Shown in pieces: positions 1 to 9,176 of a DNA stretch of 58,370 nt (its first letter is position 1; each line of letters starts with the position of its first letter). This stretch comes from Pseudorhodobacter sp. Its GTDB lineage: Bacteria; Pseudomonadota; Alphaproteobacteria; Rhodobacterales; Rhodobacteraceae. Where the stretch lies: assembly GCA_029254215.1 (NCBI GenBank), contig JAQWYA010000021.1, positions 1-58,370 on the forward strand. The letters are read 5' to 3'. The notes under the pieces were generated by a model. The model saw only the letters and a list, made by a program, of their open reading frames with translations. It was not told the origin of the DNA and made no database searches. Both the position numbers and the translations under genes were made by a program.

Positions 1-90
1 TGGCGGAAGCGGTGGGATTCGAACCCACGGTACGGTTCCCCGCACGCTAGTTTTCAAGACTAGAGCCTTAAACCACTCGGCCACACTTCC
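1..90 (-). tRNA. tRNA-Ser (anticodon UGA)
   Basis: Read on the minus strand from 90 to 1, the sequence starts GGAAGTG and ends CGCTTCC followed by G and an encoded CCA, forming a 7-bp acceptor stem. The T-loop GTTCGAATC is intact and the anticodon loop CTTGAAA carries UGA. The length of 90 with a long variable arm is normal for a class II serine tRNA. The 3' CCA sits exactly at the window edge. Confidence 0.96.
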
Positions 91-397
91 GGACGTCGCT
101 GTCTACCCCAGCTCTTTCCGGAGTTTCAAGTGATTATAGCGCTCCGTTTTGAAGTTGCGCGAGGTGCGCGCGTTGAGAGGGAAGCGGGGGCGTTGATGCG
201 TCGAAGCGGTGTTTTGGGCGGGTCAAGCAGAGTTGATCTTGCCGATTTCCGCTCAGGCGTGGTCAAACACTTCCATCAGGCGGGATGCGGCGATATGATG
301 CCGCCACCCTGCTTTGTCAGGGTCGCAAAGATGGCCCCGATCGGGGGGAAGCATCGCACAGGCGCGGCACAGAATCCGCGTGGCATTGGGGGCTGAA
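91..397. other. Gap between tRNA-Ser and SPOR lipoprotein gene
   Basis: About 300 bases with no convincing gene. An 88-codon open frame at 130-396 has no family resemblance and no good ribosome site. The promoter of the tRNA (minus strand) and of the rightward gene run should lie here, but no clear -35/-10 pair can be picked out. Confidence 0.5.
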
Positions 398-1210
398 ATG
401 GCAGGGTCGTCGATCAGGGTACTGGTCTTGGCAACAGTGACGGGGATAGCCCTTTCGGGGTGCCAGACTATGGGCAACCCCTTTGGATCAAAGGCGAATT
501 CCGAAGGGGACGGCGTTGAGCCCGCAACCTCGGTCCGCCTCGTGGACCGCGATGTCGAGGCCCCGGACGTGTTTCAGGTGACCGATGAGGCGCTGTGGGA
601 CGGGCGGCCTTCGCTGGGCGGGGTTTGGGTTGCCTCCCCCGATGCTGTGGACCCGGAACGGGTGATCCTGCGCAACCCGGCGAATGGCAAATTCGTGATC
701 GCAGCGCTTTTCCGGCGGGAGCGGATCAATCCGGGCCCACCGCTGCAAATCTCATCCGATGCGGCGGCGGCTTTGGGCATTCTGGCCGGGCAGCCCGCGC
801 GCCTCAATGTGACCGCGCTGCGCCGCGAAGAGGTCGCCGCGACCGCGCCGGATGCAAGCAACCCCATTCTGGACGCCAATGAGGCCGTGCAGACCACCAG
901 CCTTGACCCGGTCGCCTCGGCCAGTGCCGCGCTTGACCGTGTGGATGCCGCCCCTTCCGCCGCACCCGCCGTTGCCGGGACCGCGCGCAGCTATATCCAG
1001 ATCGGCCTTTTCAGTGTTGAGGCCAATGCCAAGCGGTCCGCCGCAACGCTGGAAAGTTCGGGGACGCAGGCCAATATCCTGCGCGAGGAAAGTCAGGGTA
1101 AAACCTTCTGGCGGGTGACGGCCGGGCCGGTTGATGGCGCAAGCCGCGCGGCCCTGCTGGCCAAGATCAAGGGGCTCGGGTTCTCTGATGCCTATTTCGT
1201 TTCGCGCTGA
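398..1210 (+). CDS. SPOR-domain lipoprotein
   Basis: A 270-residue secreted lipoprotein. I start it at the ATG at 398 rather than the upstream ATG at 314 because this gives a clean lipoprotein signal: a short hydrophobic stretch followed by the lipobox LSGC, with Cys22 as the lipidated residue. The last ~75 residues (about 196-270) read as a SPOR domain, which in characterised proteins binds denuded septal peptidoglycan. The middle is low-complexity and Ala-rich. It lies 19 bases upstream of a D-Ala-D-Ala carboxypeptidase gene, so a shared role in cell-wall remodelling is inferred. An RlpA-like relative is possible, but no double-psi beta-barrel motif was recognised. Confidence 0.8.
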   Translation: MAGSSIRVLVLATVTGIALSGCQTMGNPFGSKANSEGDGVEPATSVRLVDRDVEAPDVFQVTDEALWDGRPSLGGVWVASPDAVDPERVILRNPANGKFVIAALFRRERINPGPPLQISSDAAAALGILAGQPARLNVTALRREEVAATAPDASNPILDANEAVQTTSLDPVASASAALDRVDAAPSAAPAVAGTARSYIQIGLFSVEANAKRSAATLESSGTQANILREESQGKTFWRVTAGPVDGASRAALLAKIKGLGFSDAYFVSR

Positions 1211-1229
1211 CCTGAAAAAGGAGCCGCCG

Positions 1230-2390
1230 ATGCTGCACCGTCTTTTGACCCTCTTCACCCTTTTGGGGGCCTTGGCCTTTGCCCAAACGGCGGCCGCCTT
1301 TGAAACCCGCGCGACCGGGGCCTGGGTGTACGATATGGCCACCGACACCGTGCTGATGGACAAGAACGCCGATATTCCGCTGCCGCCCGCCTCGATGTCC
1401 AAGCTGATGACCCTGAACATGCTGTTCGAGGCGCTGCGTGATGGGCGCCTGACGATGGACACGACGTTTTCAGTCTCGTCCAAGGCGCGGGCCATGGGCG
1501 GCTCGACCATGTTCCTCAATGAGCGCGACCGACCGACCACGCGCGATCTGATCCACGGGATCATCATCAATTCGGGCAATGATGCCTGCGTTGTGGTGGC
1601 AGAAGGCTTGTCCGGCACGGAAGAGGCTTTTGCCGCGCAGATGACCGCCCGCGCGCAGGCCCTTGGCATGGTCAATTCGCATTTTGCCAATGCCTCGGGC
1701 TGGCCGGACCCGAACCATCGGATGTCGATGCGCGACCTTGGAATTCTGGCCCGGCGTTTGATCGAGGAATTCCCCGAGCATTATCCGATCTTTTCGGAAA
1801 CCGAGTTCAACTTTGCCGATCGCGCGCCTGCCAACCGCTTTAACCGCAACCCGCTTTTGCGGCTGGGTGGCGGGGCGGATGGGTTGAAAACGGGCCACAC
1901 CTCTGAGGCGGGCTATGGGCTTGTTGGATCGGCCAAGCAGGGGGATCGGCGGGTGATTTTCGTGATTACCGGGCTGCAATCCGAAACCGAGCGCGCCGAG
2001 GAGGCCGAGCGGATCGTGAACTGGGCGTTCCGTCAATTTGTGCTCAAGACCGTTGCCACGGCGGGCCAGCGGATTGGAACGGCTGAGGTTTGGCTGGGGG
2101 CCAGCCCGCAGGTGGGGCTTGTGGCGCAGCAGGACATCCAGCTTTTGCTGCCAGCGCTGGTGCAGGGCGGCATCTCTGCAACGGTGCGCTATACCGGACC
2201 GCTGATCGCGCCGGTTGCGGCCGGGTCGCAGGTGGCCGAATTGGTCGTGCAAATCCCCGAATTGCCGGAAAACCGTATCCCCTTGTTCACGGAAAGCGCT
2301 GTCGGGAAGGGTGGCTTCGTTCAGCGTCTGTCCAAGGCGACGACGATGCTGATGGGCCGTCTGTCGACCGATGCGGAACCGGCCTCCTGA
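1230..2390 (+). CDS. D-alanyl-D-alanine carboxypeptidase (PBP5/6 type)
   Basis: A 386-residue low-molecular-weight penicillin-binding protein that trims the terminal D-Ala from peptidoglycan stem peptides in the periplasm. All three active-site motifs are present: SMSK (Ser55, Lys58), SGN (115-117) and KTG (220-222). The first ~23 residues are a signal peptide ending in AAA. The ATG at 1230 is chosen over in-frame upstream ATGs because it opens the signal peptide and follows AAAAAGGAG. The C-terminal ~120 residues fit the beta-sheet domain of the DacA/DacC family. It is the second gene of the rightward run and sits two bases before the thymidylate kinase start. Confidence 0.93.
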   Translation: MLHRLLTLFTLLGALAFAQTAAAFETRATGAWVYDMATDTVLMDKNADIPLPPASMSKLMTLNMLFEALRDGRLTMDTTFSVSSKARAMGGSTMFLNERDRPTTRDLIHGIIINSGNDACVVVAEGLSGTEEAFAAQMTARAQALGMVNSHFANASGWPDPNHRMSMRDLGILARRLIEEFPEHYPIFSETEFNFADRAPANRFNRNPLLRLGGGADGLKTGHTSEAGYGLVGSAKQGDRRVIFVITGLQSETERAEEAERIVNWAFRQFVLKTVATAGQRIGTAEVWLGASPQVGLVAQQDIQLLLPALVQGGISATVRYTGPLIAPVAAGSQVAELVVQIPELPENRIPLFTESAVGKGGFVQRLSKATTMLMGRLSTDAEPAS

Positions 2391-2392
2391 CG

Positions 2393-3085
2393 ATGGCAGT
2401 GGGTTCGGGATCGGTGGGTTCAGGGGCGGAAGGATCGGGCCGTTTCATCAGCTTTGAGGGGATCGACGGATCCGGGAAAAGCACCCAAGCGCGGCTTTTG
2501 GCGGATGCTTTGCGCGCCGCGGGCCGTCAGGTGGTTCTGACGCGCGAACCCGGTGGCAGCCCCGGCGCGGATGAGATCCGCCGGCTGGTGCTGGAAGGCC
2601 CCCCTGATCGTTGGTCGCCAGAGACCGAAATCCTGCTGTTCACCGCCGCGCGCCGCGACCATCTGGAAAAGACAATCCGCCCCGCCCTCGCCCGTGGTGA
2701 TACGGTGATCTGCGACCGCTTTGCCGACAGCACCCGCATGTATCAGGGCTTGCGGCGCGGCCCGGAAGGTGCGGACCTGCGCGCCATGGTCGATGATCTG
2801 CATCAGCGGATGATCGGCGTTGAGCCTGATCTTACCTTCCTGATTGATATTGATGCCGATACCGGGTTGTCGCGCGCGGTGGCCCGCAACACGGTCGAAC
2901 AGCGGTTCGAGGATATGGGCCGTGATTTGCAAGCCCGGATGCGTGCGGGGTTTCTGGACTTGGCGAAGGCCGCGCCGAAGCGCATCGCGGTGATCGACGG
3001 TCAGGGCAGCCCAGAGGCCGTGGCCGCCGCCGTTCTGACCAGGGCCCTTGCGCATCTGGGCCAGACCGCCGGGCCGCAGGCATGA
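2393..3085 (+). CDS. tmk: Thymidylate kinase
   Basis: A 230-residue cytoplasmic kinase converting dTMP to dTDP for DNA synthesis. The P-loop GIDGSGKS is at residues 23-30, followed by the TREPGGSPGADEIR segment and the DRFADSTRMYQG motif that contacts nucleotide. The catalytic core begins at about residue 17; before it is a Gly/Ser-rich stretch unusual for the family, so initiation could lie elsewhere, although no better start is visible. Its stop overlaps the holB start (ATGA), a pairing with holB seen in many bacteria that points to translational coupling. Confidence 0.94.
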   Translation: MAVGSGSVGSGAEGSGRFISFEGIDGSGKSTQARLLADALRAAGRQVVLTREPGGSPGADEIRRLVLEGPPDRWSPETEILLFTAARRDHLEKTIRPALARGDTVICDRFADSTRMYQGLRRGPEGADLRAMVDDLHQRMIGVEPDLTFLIDIDADTGLSRAVARNTVEQRFEDMGRDLQARMRAGFLDLAKAAPKRIAVIDGQGSPEAVAAAVLTRALAHLGQTAGPQA

Positions 3086-4221
3086 GCCGCGCCCCCGCCA
3101 TGGCGCTGGAGGATCGCCCGGTTCCCGATCAGGTCGAAGGGGCCGCGCATCCGCGCGAAACCCTTGCGCTGATCGGCCATGGCAAGGCGGAGGCCGCCTT
3201 TCTCGATGCGTTCAACACCGGGCGGCTGCATCACGGCTGGCTGATTACGGGCGCGCTTGGGCTTGGCAAGGCGACCCTTGCGTGGAAGATCGCGCGGTTT
3301 TTGCTGGCCACACCCGAGGATGACGGCGGCATGTTCGCGCCTGCTGCCCCTGACAGTCTTGATGTCGCCCCCGACCACCCGGTCAGCCGCCGTGTCGCCG
3401 CCCTGTCAGAGCCACGGCTTTTCCTGTTGCGCCGCGCTTGGGACGACGACAAGAAGAAGCTGAAAACCGTCATCACGGTGGATGAAGTCCGCAAGCTCAA
3501 GTCCTTTTTCAGCCTCTCGGCGGCGGATGGCGGGCGTCGGGTTGCGATCATCGACTCGGCGGATGAGATGAACCCGTCAGCGGCCAATGCCCTGCTGAAA
3601 CTGCTCGAAGAACCGCCGCCACAGGTGACCCTGATCCTGATCAGCCACCAACCCTCGCGGCTTTTGCCGACGATCCGCTCTCGTTGCCGCGAATTGCGCC
3701 TGAGCCCGCTGGGCGCTGCCGATATGGCCACGGCCCTTGCCGCAACCGGAGAGGCCCCAGACGATCCGACCCCCTTGGCAGAGCTTTCGGGCGGTTCGGT
3801 GGGGGAAGCGATCCGCATTCTGCATCTGGACGGGCTGTCGCTTTACGCAGGCATCATCGCTCTTTTTGAGACCCTTCCCCGGCTGGACCGGGGCCGCGCG
3901 ATGGCCCTGTCGGAGATCGGTGCGGGGCGCGGAAATGAGGCGCGTTTCGATCTGGTGTTGATGCTGATTGATCTGTTTCTGGCCCGGCTCGCGCGGGCGG
4001 GCAGCTTGGGCTATGCCCCGCCAGAGGCCGCAAAGGGGGAGGCGGCGCTGATCGCGCGGCTTTCTCCCAACCCGCAAGCGGCCCGCCACTGGGCGGATTT
4101 GGCGCAGGGGCTGGCGGTTCGGGCGCGGCGCGGGCGGGCGGTCAACCTTGACCCTGCCGCGCTTCTCATGGATATGGTTCTGAGGATTGACAAGATGGCG
4201 GGACAGCTCGCCCCGAGGTGA
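3082..4221 (+). CDS. holB: DNA polymerase III subunit delta'
   Basis: A 379-residue clamp-loader AAA+ subunit. A P-loop-like GALGLGKATL lies near residue 55, the NALLKLLEEPP element near residue 170 and the SRC motif in RSRCREL just after. These define delta'/gamma-type subunits, which open the beta sliding clamp together with tau and delta. The region after the P-loop lacks the four-cysteine zinc module of enterobacterial HolB. The gene is translationally coupled to tmk and precedes a TatD nuclease gene by six bases, forming a replication/nucleic-acid cluster. Confidence 0.92.
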   Translation: MSRAPAMALEDRPVPDQVEGAAHPRETLALIGHGKAEAAFLDAFNTGRLHHGWLITGALGLGKATLAWKIARFLLATPEDDGGMFAPAAPDSLDVAPDHPVSRRVAALSEPRLFLLRRAWDDDKKKLKTVITVDEVRKLKSFFSLSAADGGRRVAIIDSADEMNPSAANALLKLLEEPPPQVTLILISHQPSRLLPTIRSRCRELRLSPLGAADMATALAATGEAPDDPTPLAELSGGSVGEAIRILHLDGLSLYAGIIALFETLPRLDRGRAMALSEIGAGRGNEARFDLVLMLIDLFLARLARAGSLGYAPPEAAKGEAALIARLSPNPQAARHWADLAQGLAVRARRGRAVNLDPAALLMDMVLRIDKMAGQLAPR

Positions 4222-4227
4222 GCCGAT

Positions 4228-5049
4228 ATGACCCAAGCCCCCGCCGCCCCCGATGCCGTTCCTGTCCCCGAGATCGTTGACAGCCACTGCCATCTGGATT
4301 TTCCGGATTTTGAAGGCGAGTTGCCCGACATCATCGCCCGCGCCCATGCCGCAGGCGTCCGCCGCATGGTCACGATCTGCACGCGGCTGCGGAATGAACC
4401 CAAGGTCCGCGCGTTGGCAGAGGCGAACCCAAGCGTCTTTTACGCCGCAGGCACCCATCCGATGAGCGTGGCCGAAGAGCCAATGGCCACTGTAGATCAA
4501 TTGGTCGCGCTTGCCGCCCATCCGAAATTCGTGGGCATTGGCGAAAGCGGGCTGGATTACCATTACACCGCCGAAAGCGCTGCGGTTCAGCAAGAAAGCC
4601 TGCGTCTGCATATCGCGGCGGCCCGGATCACCGGATTGCCGCTGATCATCCACGCCCGCGCCGCAGATGAGGATATGGCCCGCATCCTGACCGAGGAATA
4701 TCGCAACGGGGCCTATTCCTGCGTCATGCATTGTTTTTCCTCCAGCGCAGAACTGGCCCGCGCGGCCTTGGATCTGGGGTTTTACCTCTCGATGTCCGGC
4801 ATTGCCGCCTTTCCGAAATCAACCGAATTGCGCGATATCTTTACGGCGGCACCGCTGGACAGGATATTGGTGGAGACCGACAGCCCCTATCTTGCCCCTC
4901 CGCCGCATCGGGGCCGCCGCAATGAGCCCGCCTACACCGCCCATACCGCCGCCGCCGGGGCCAAAGCCTTTGGCCTGTCGGTCGAGGAGTTTGCGCGCCA
5001 GACAACGGCGAATTTCGACAGGCTGTTTCACAAGGCAAAGGCTGCATGA
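4228..5049 (+). CDS. TatD-family metal-dependent DNase
   Basis: A 273-residue TIM-barrel hydrolase of the TatD/YcfH type. Metal ligands are recognisable: DSHCHLDF (His20, His22), GESGLDYH with its glutamate, IIHARAAD, MHCFSS, and the ETDSPYLAPPPHRG motif near the C-terminus. Characterised members are 3'-5' exonucleases on DNA and RNA. It follows holB closely and its stop overlaps the next start (ATGA), the tmk-holB-tatD order common in bacteria. The exact substrate cannot be read from the sequence. Confidence 0.92.
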   Translation: MTQAPAAPDAVPVPEIVDSHCHLDFPDFEGELPDIIARAHAAGVRRMVTICTRLRNEPKVRALAEANPSVFYAAGTHPMSVAEEPMATVDQLVALAAHPKFVGIGESGLDYHYTAESAAVQQESLRLHIAAARITGLPLIIHARAADEDMARILTEEYRNGAYSCVMHCFSSSAELARAALDLGFYLSMSGIAAFPKSTELRDIFTAAPLDRILVETDSPYLAPPPHRGRRNEPAYTAHTAAAGAKAFGLSVEEFARQTTANFDRLFHKAKAA

Positions 5050-5867
5050 TGGATAGGCTGCGCTTCACGATCCTTGGCTGCGGCTCTTCGGGCGGCGTTC
5101 CGCGTCTTGGGGGCAATTGGGGCGATTGTGACCCTGCGAACCCCAAGAACCGGCGGCGGCGCTGTTCGATGCTGGTGGAACGGGTGAATGACGCAGGCGT
5201 GACCCGTGTGCTGATTGATACCACCCCTGACATGCGCGATCAGCTTCTGGATGCCGGGGTCGGCACGCTGGACGGGGTGATCTACACCCATTCCCACGCC
5301 GATCATGTGCATGGGATCGACGACCTGCGCCAGATCGTCTTCAATCTGCGCGAGCGGCTGCCCGTCTGGGCGGATGGCGACACCAGCGAGGCGCTGATCT
5401 CGCGGTTTGCCTATGCGTTCGTGCAGCCCAAAGGCTCCCCCTACCCGCCCATTCTGGATCTGAACGCGCTGGACGGGCCGATCAGCGTTCCCGGAGCCGC
5501 CGGCCCGATCCGATTTGAACCGTTTACCGCCAATCACGGGTCCATGGATGCGCTGGGTTTTCGCATCGGCGGGCTGGCCTATCTGCCCGACGCTGTGCGC
5601 ATCCCCGAAGAGAGTTGGCCCTTGCTGGCAGACCTGGATGTCTGGGTTGTGGATGCGCTGCGCCGAAAGGCTCACCCGACCCATGCCCATCTGGACATGA
5701 CCCTTGGCTGGATTGAGCGGGCGGCCCCGCGCAAGGCGGTGCTGACCAATATGCATATCGACATGGATTACGACACGCTGACGGCGGAACTGCCCGGCCA
5801 TATTCGCCCCGCCTTTGACGGGATGGTGATCGAACTGCCGACCCCGGCAGCGATGGACGCGGCATGA
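5046..5867 (+). CDS. Metallo-beta-lactamase-fold hydrolase (PhnP-like)
   Basis: A 273-residue protein with the zinc motif HSHADHVHGID (HxHxDH) near residues 83-93. It begins with FTILGCGSSGGVPRLG, typical of the PhnP/RNase Z-like branch of cyclic phosphodiesterases. Later conserved features include the NHGSMDALGF segment and a C-terminal MHIDMDY segment carrying another likely ligand. PhnP removes cyclic phosphate from ribosyl compounds, but no phosphonate genes are near, so a general phosphodiesterase role is the safer reading. It overlaps TatD at its start and the AEC transporter at its end, both by ATGA. Confidence 0.88.
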   Translation: MMDRLRFTILGCGSSGGVPRLGGNWGDCDPANPKNRRRRCSMLVERVNDAGVTRVLIDTTPDMRDQLLDAGVGTLDGVIYTHSHADHVHGIDDLRQIVFNLRERLPVWADGDTSEALISRFAYAFVQPKGSPYPPILDLNALDGPISVPGAAGPIRFEPFTANHGSMDALGFRIGGLAYLPDAVRIPEESWPLLADLDVWVVDALRRKAHPTHAHLDMTLGWIERAAPRKAVLTNMHIDMDYDTLTAELPGHIRPAFDGMVIELPTPAAMDAA

Positions 5868-6802
5868 GCGCGCTTCTTGACGTCATCCTCCCCGTCTTTT
5901 TGATTCTGGGCTTTGGATATCTGGCGGCGTGGAAGGGCATTGTCACCTCCGACGCGATCGACGGGTTGATGAAATTCGCCCAGAACATCGCGGTGCCCTG
6001 TTTGCTGTTCCGCTCCATCAGTCGGCTGGATCTGGCGCAGGCCTTTGACCCCGCGATTCTGATCAGCTTTTTTGTAGGGGCTTTCGGCGCGGCGGGACTG
6101 GCCTTTATCGGCGCACGGGTTTTCTTTAACCGCAGCGCAGTGGACGCCCTGTCCTTCGGCTTTGTCGCGGGCTTTTCCAACACCCTGCTTCTGGGCCTGC
6201 CAATCACCGAGCGCGCTTATGGCGTTGATGCCCTGGCGGGAAATTATGTGATTATCTCGGTCCATTCGCCGCTGCTTTACGCGGTGGGGATTACCGCGAT
6301 GGAACTGCTGCGCAGCCGGGGGCAAGGGCTGTCGAAATCCGCGCTGGCGGGGCAGGTCGGTAAGGCGATCTTTACGCAGCCGATGGTACTCGGGATCTTG
6401 GCCGGGTTCTTTGTGAATGTCACCGGCCTGCCCCTGCCCGGCTTTTTGTGGTCGGCGGTCGATATGCTGGTGCGCGCGGCGATCCCGGCGGCCTTGTTCG
6501 GCCTTGGCGGTGTCTTGATCCGCTACCGCCCCGAGGGCGATATGAAGGCCATCGCGATGGTCACCGGGTTGACCCTGATCATCCACCCGGCGATCACCTT
6601 TGCCTTGGGCAAATTCGCCTTTGGGCTGACGACAGATCAACTGCGCTCGGCGGTGGTGACAGCATCGGCGGCACCGGGGGTGAACGCCTATCTCTTTGCC
6701 AATATGTACGGGGCGGCGCCGCGGGTGGCGGCATCAACGGTTTTGCTGGCCACAGCCGGAACGATCCTGACCGCTTGGGGCTGGCTTCACGTTCTGCCTT
6801 GA
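5864..6802 (+). CDS. AEC-family transporter (auxin efflux carrier type)
   Basis: A 312-residue inner-membrane protein with about ten hydrophobic segments split by a polar loop, as in the AEC/malate-permease family (MdcF, YfdV). The opening LPVFLILGFGYLAAWKG and the ITERAYGVDALAG region resemble annotated members. Substrate is unknown; bacterial relatives move small carboxylates. It is the last gene of the rightward run, starts within the stop of the PhnP-like gene, and is followed by a strong terminator. Confidence 0.87.
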   Translation: MSALLDVILPVFLILGFGYLAAWKGIVTSDAIDGLMKFAQNIAVPCLLFRSISRLDLAQAFDPAILISFFVGAFGAAGLAFIGARVFFNRSAVDALSFGFVAGFSNTLLLGLPITERAYGVDALAGNYVIISVHSPLLYAVGITAMELLRSRGQGLSKSALAGQVGKAIFTQPMVLGILAGFFVNVTGLPLPGFLWSAVDMLVRAAIPAALFGLGGVLIRYRPEGDMKAIAMVTGLTLIIHPAITFALGKFAFGLTTDQLRSAVVTASAAPGVNAYLFANMYGAAPRVAASTVLLATAGTILTAWGWLHVLP

Positions 6803-6845
6803 ACGGCCGGAGGTCTTAACGCCCGCGCCCACGGACATGCGGCAT

Positions 6846-6880
6846 AAAAAAGGCCCGGCGCTGTGCCGGGCCTTTTCGTT
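6846..6880. terminator. Bidirectional intrinsic terminator
   Basis: A perfect 10-bp stem (6850-6859 with 6865-6874) encloses a 5-base loop, with an A-tract on the left and a T-rich tract on the right. It can therefore end the rightward AEC-gene transcript and the leftward polyamine-transporter transcript. Confidence 0.9.
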
Positions 6881-6897
6881 TGCAATGTCTCTTTGAA

Positions 6898-7809
6898 TCA
6901 GGAGGGCGACAGCCCACGCAGCCGTTCCGAGCGGCGGCGCAGCAATTCTACCACCGTCAGCAAGCAGATCGAGAAGATCACGAGGATCGTCGCCACCGCC
7001 AGAATGGAGGGGCTGATCTGTTCGCGGATCCCGTTCCACATCTGGCGCGGAATGGTCTGCTGTTCGTGGCTGCCGATGAACAGCACCACGACCACCTCGT
7101 CAAAGGAGGTGACAAAGGCAAACAGCGCGCCCGACACCACACCCGGCGTGATCAGCGGCAGTTGCACCTTGAAAAACGTCGTGGCGGGCCCAGCCCCCAG
7201 ATTGGCCGATGCGCGCAGAAGCGAGCGGTCGAACCCCATCAGGGTGGCCGTCACCGTGATGATGACGAAGGGAATGCCCAAGGTTGCATGCGCCATCACA
7301 AGGCCGAAATAGGTGCCCGACAGGCCCACATCCGAGTAGAAGAAGAACAGACCCGTCGCAGTGATGATGATCGGCACGATCATCGGCGAGATCAGCACAG
7401 CCATGATCAGCTTGCGGTAGGGCATCTCGGGGCGGGACAGGCCGAGGGCGGCAATCGTGCCCAGAACCGTCGCCACGATGGTCGAGAAGAAGCCCACGAT
7501 GATCGAGTTCTTCGCCGCCTGCATCCAGCGGGCATTCTGCCAGAAATCGGCCCACCATGACCCGTCACGCACCGCATCCGGGGCGGTCATGCCGAAGGTC
7601 ATCAGGTTGTCATACCAGCGCGTGGAATAGCCCGCCGGATCAAAGCGCAGCATTTCAGGCGTGAAGGTGAAATACGGCTCTGCGTTGAACGACAGCGGCA
7701 TGATGATGAGGATCGGCGAGATCAGAAAGATGAAGATCAGCGCGCAGATCACCCGGTAGCTGTAGTACCAAACGCGTTCAAGCGGGTCTGCGTAGACGGG
7801 AAGTGCCAT
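6898..7809 (-). CDS. potC: Polyamine-type ABC transporter permease (PotC-like)
   Basis: A 303-residue inner-membrane permease of the binding-protein-dependent type with about six membrane segments. The coupling-loop (EAA) motif reads ASANLGAGPATTFFKVQLP, and the FVTSFDEVVVVLFIG segment is typical of PotC/PotI. It pairs with the permease gene six bases upstream to form the channel for putrescine/spermidine-like substrates. It is the last gene of a four-gene leftward operon. The exact polyamine cannot be read from the sequence. Confidence 0.88.
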   Translation of the reverse strand: MALPVYADPLERVWYYSYRVICALIFIFLISPILIIMPLSFNAEPYFTFTPEMLRFDPAGYSTRWYDNLMTFGMTAPDAVRDGSWWADFWQNARWMQAAKNSIIVGFFSTIVATVLGTIAALGLSRPEMPYRKLIMAVLISPMIVPIIITATGLFFFYSDVGLSGTYFGLVMAHATLGIPFVIITVTATLMGFDRSLLRASANLGAGPATTFFKVQLPLITPGVVSGALFAFVTSFDEVVVVLFIGSHEQQTIPRQMWNGIREQISPSILAVATILVIFSICLLTVVELLRRRSERLRGLSPS

Positions 7810-7815
7810 GGTTGA

Positions 7816-9075
7816 TTATCCCAACTTCATATTGTCGATGCCGACCAGACGGTCATAGGCCCAGTACAGGATCAGAACCGAGGCCAAGAGCATGGTGGCA
7901 AGCGCCGCCGCCAAGGACCAGTTCAACGAGTTTTGCATGTGGAAGGCGATCTGGTTGGAGATCAGCGTCCCATCCGCGCCGCCGACGAGGGCGGGGGTGA
8001 TGTAGTAGCCCACCGCGAGGATGAAGCACAGGATGCCCCCGGCGCCGATGCCCGAAACGGTCTGGGGCAGATAGATCCGGCGGAAGGTGGTCCAGCTTGT
8101 CGCGCCAAGGCTGCGTGCCGCGCGGGCGTAGCTGGGCGGAATGGTCTTCATCACCGAATAGAGCGGCAAGATCATGAAGGGGAGCAGGATATGCGTCATC
8201 GCGATGATCGTGCCGGTCTGGTTGTACATCATCTCAAGGCGCCCGTCTTCGGTGACGATCCCAAGGCTGACCAGCACGTTGTTAATTACGCCCTGCCCTT
8301 GCAAAAGCACCATCCAGCTGGTGGTCCGCACCAAAAGGGACGTCCAGAAGGGCAAGAGCACGAGGATCATCAGAAGGCTGGCCTTGCGCAGCGGCAAGGT
8401 TGCGAGAAGATGCGCAATCGGAAAGCCCAAAAGCAGGCAAAGCCCCGTGATCACGACCGAAAGAGCGAAGGTCCGCCCGAACAGGGTCATATAAATCCGG
8501 CTGTTTTCATCGGCCCGTTCAAACTGCCCATCGGCATTGATCTTGCGGTCTACAGCGGCCTGATAAAAGTTGAAGGTCGTCGTCCCGGAGGCCGAGCGCA
8601 TGGCCGCCCAAAGATCGGGGCGGGCCCAATCCTCGTCCAGTTCCAGCAGCGCTTCCTTGAAGGGGGCTTTCAGGTTCTTGGCCTTGCGCCCCGACGAGGT
8701 GAAGAGGGAGCGCGTTCCCGGCACCTCATAGTTGATGCGGGTGCCGGCATTGCCGATCATCCGGTTGGCGGCAGAATAGACCAGATCGGCGGCCAGGGCG
8801 GCATAGGCCGCCTCATCGGGTTCCGCATTCGGGTTCTCGTCGAACCAAACGCCGATATTGATCATGCTTTCCGAGAATTGGTCGTTATTCACCGACCGCG
8901 ACAACATCTGTCCGATCGGGATCACAAACGTCAAAAGAACGAAGATCAGCAGCGGCACCACAAGCAGAAAGGCCCGGATCCGCGCCTTGCGAGAGGCTTT
9001 GGCGAGGGCAGATTTCAGCGGCTGCCCATCGGCGGTGCGCAGCATCGTGTCGGCGGGCATATCGGCATTGGCCAT
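7816..9075 (-). CDS. potB: Polyamine-type ABC transporter permease (PotB-like)
   Basis: A 419-residue permease, about 130 residues longer than E. coli PotB. The extra length lies between the first hydrophobic segment (about 35-60) and the remaining ones (from about 195) and would form a large external domain, a layout seen in alphaproteobacterial polyamine/opine permeases. The EAA-type motif AARSLGATSWTTFRRIYLP is present in the last third. It forms the transmembrane heterodimer with the downstream PotC-like protein and lies 101 bases after the binding-protein gene. Confidence 0.88.
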   Translation of the reverse strand: MANADMPADTMLRTADGQPLKSALAKASRKARIRAFLLVVPLLIFVLLTFVIPIGQMLSRSVNNDQFSESMINIGVWFDENPNAEPDEAAYAALAADLVYSAANRMIGNAGTRINYEVPGTRSLFTSSGRKAKNLKAPFKEALLELDEDWARPDLWAAMRSASGTTTFNFYQAAVDRKINADGQFERADENSRIYMTLFGRTFALSVVITGLCLLLGFPIAHLLATLPLRKASLLMILVLLPFWTSLLVRTTSWMVLLQGQGVINNVLVSLGIVTEDGRLEMMYNQTGTIIAMTHILLPFMILPLYSVMKTIPPSYARAARSLGATSWTTFRRIYLPQTVSGIGAGGILCFILAVGYYITPALVGGADGTLISNQIAFHMQNSLNWSLAAALATMLLASVLILYWAYDRLVGIDNMKLG

Positions 9076-9176
9076 AAGACTACTGTCCTGTCTGGGAATT
9101 CTTATTGCCGGCGCGGGCTTTCACAAAGCGGCCGGAGGCGGAGGGCGCCGGTTGCAGCGCCCTCCGGTCGATTGGC

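Noticed and set aside
130-396. An 88-codon frame between tRNA-Ser and the SPOR lipoprotein gene.
   Set aside because: No ribosome site, no family resemblance and no conserved-looking segments; it probably arises from high GC.
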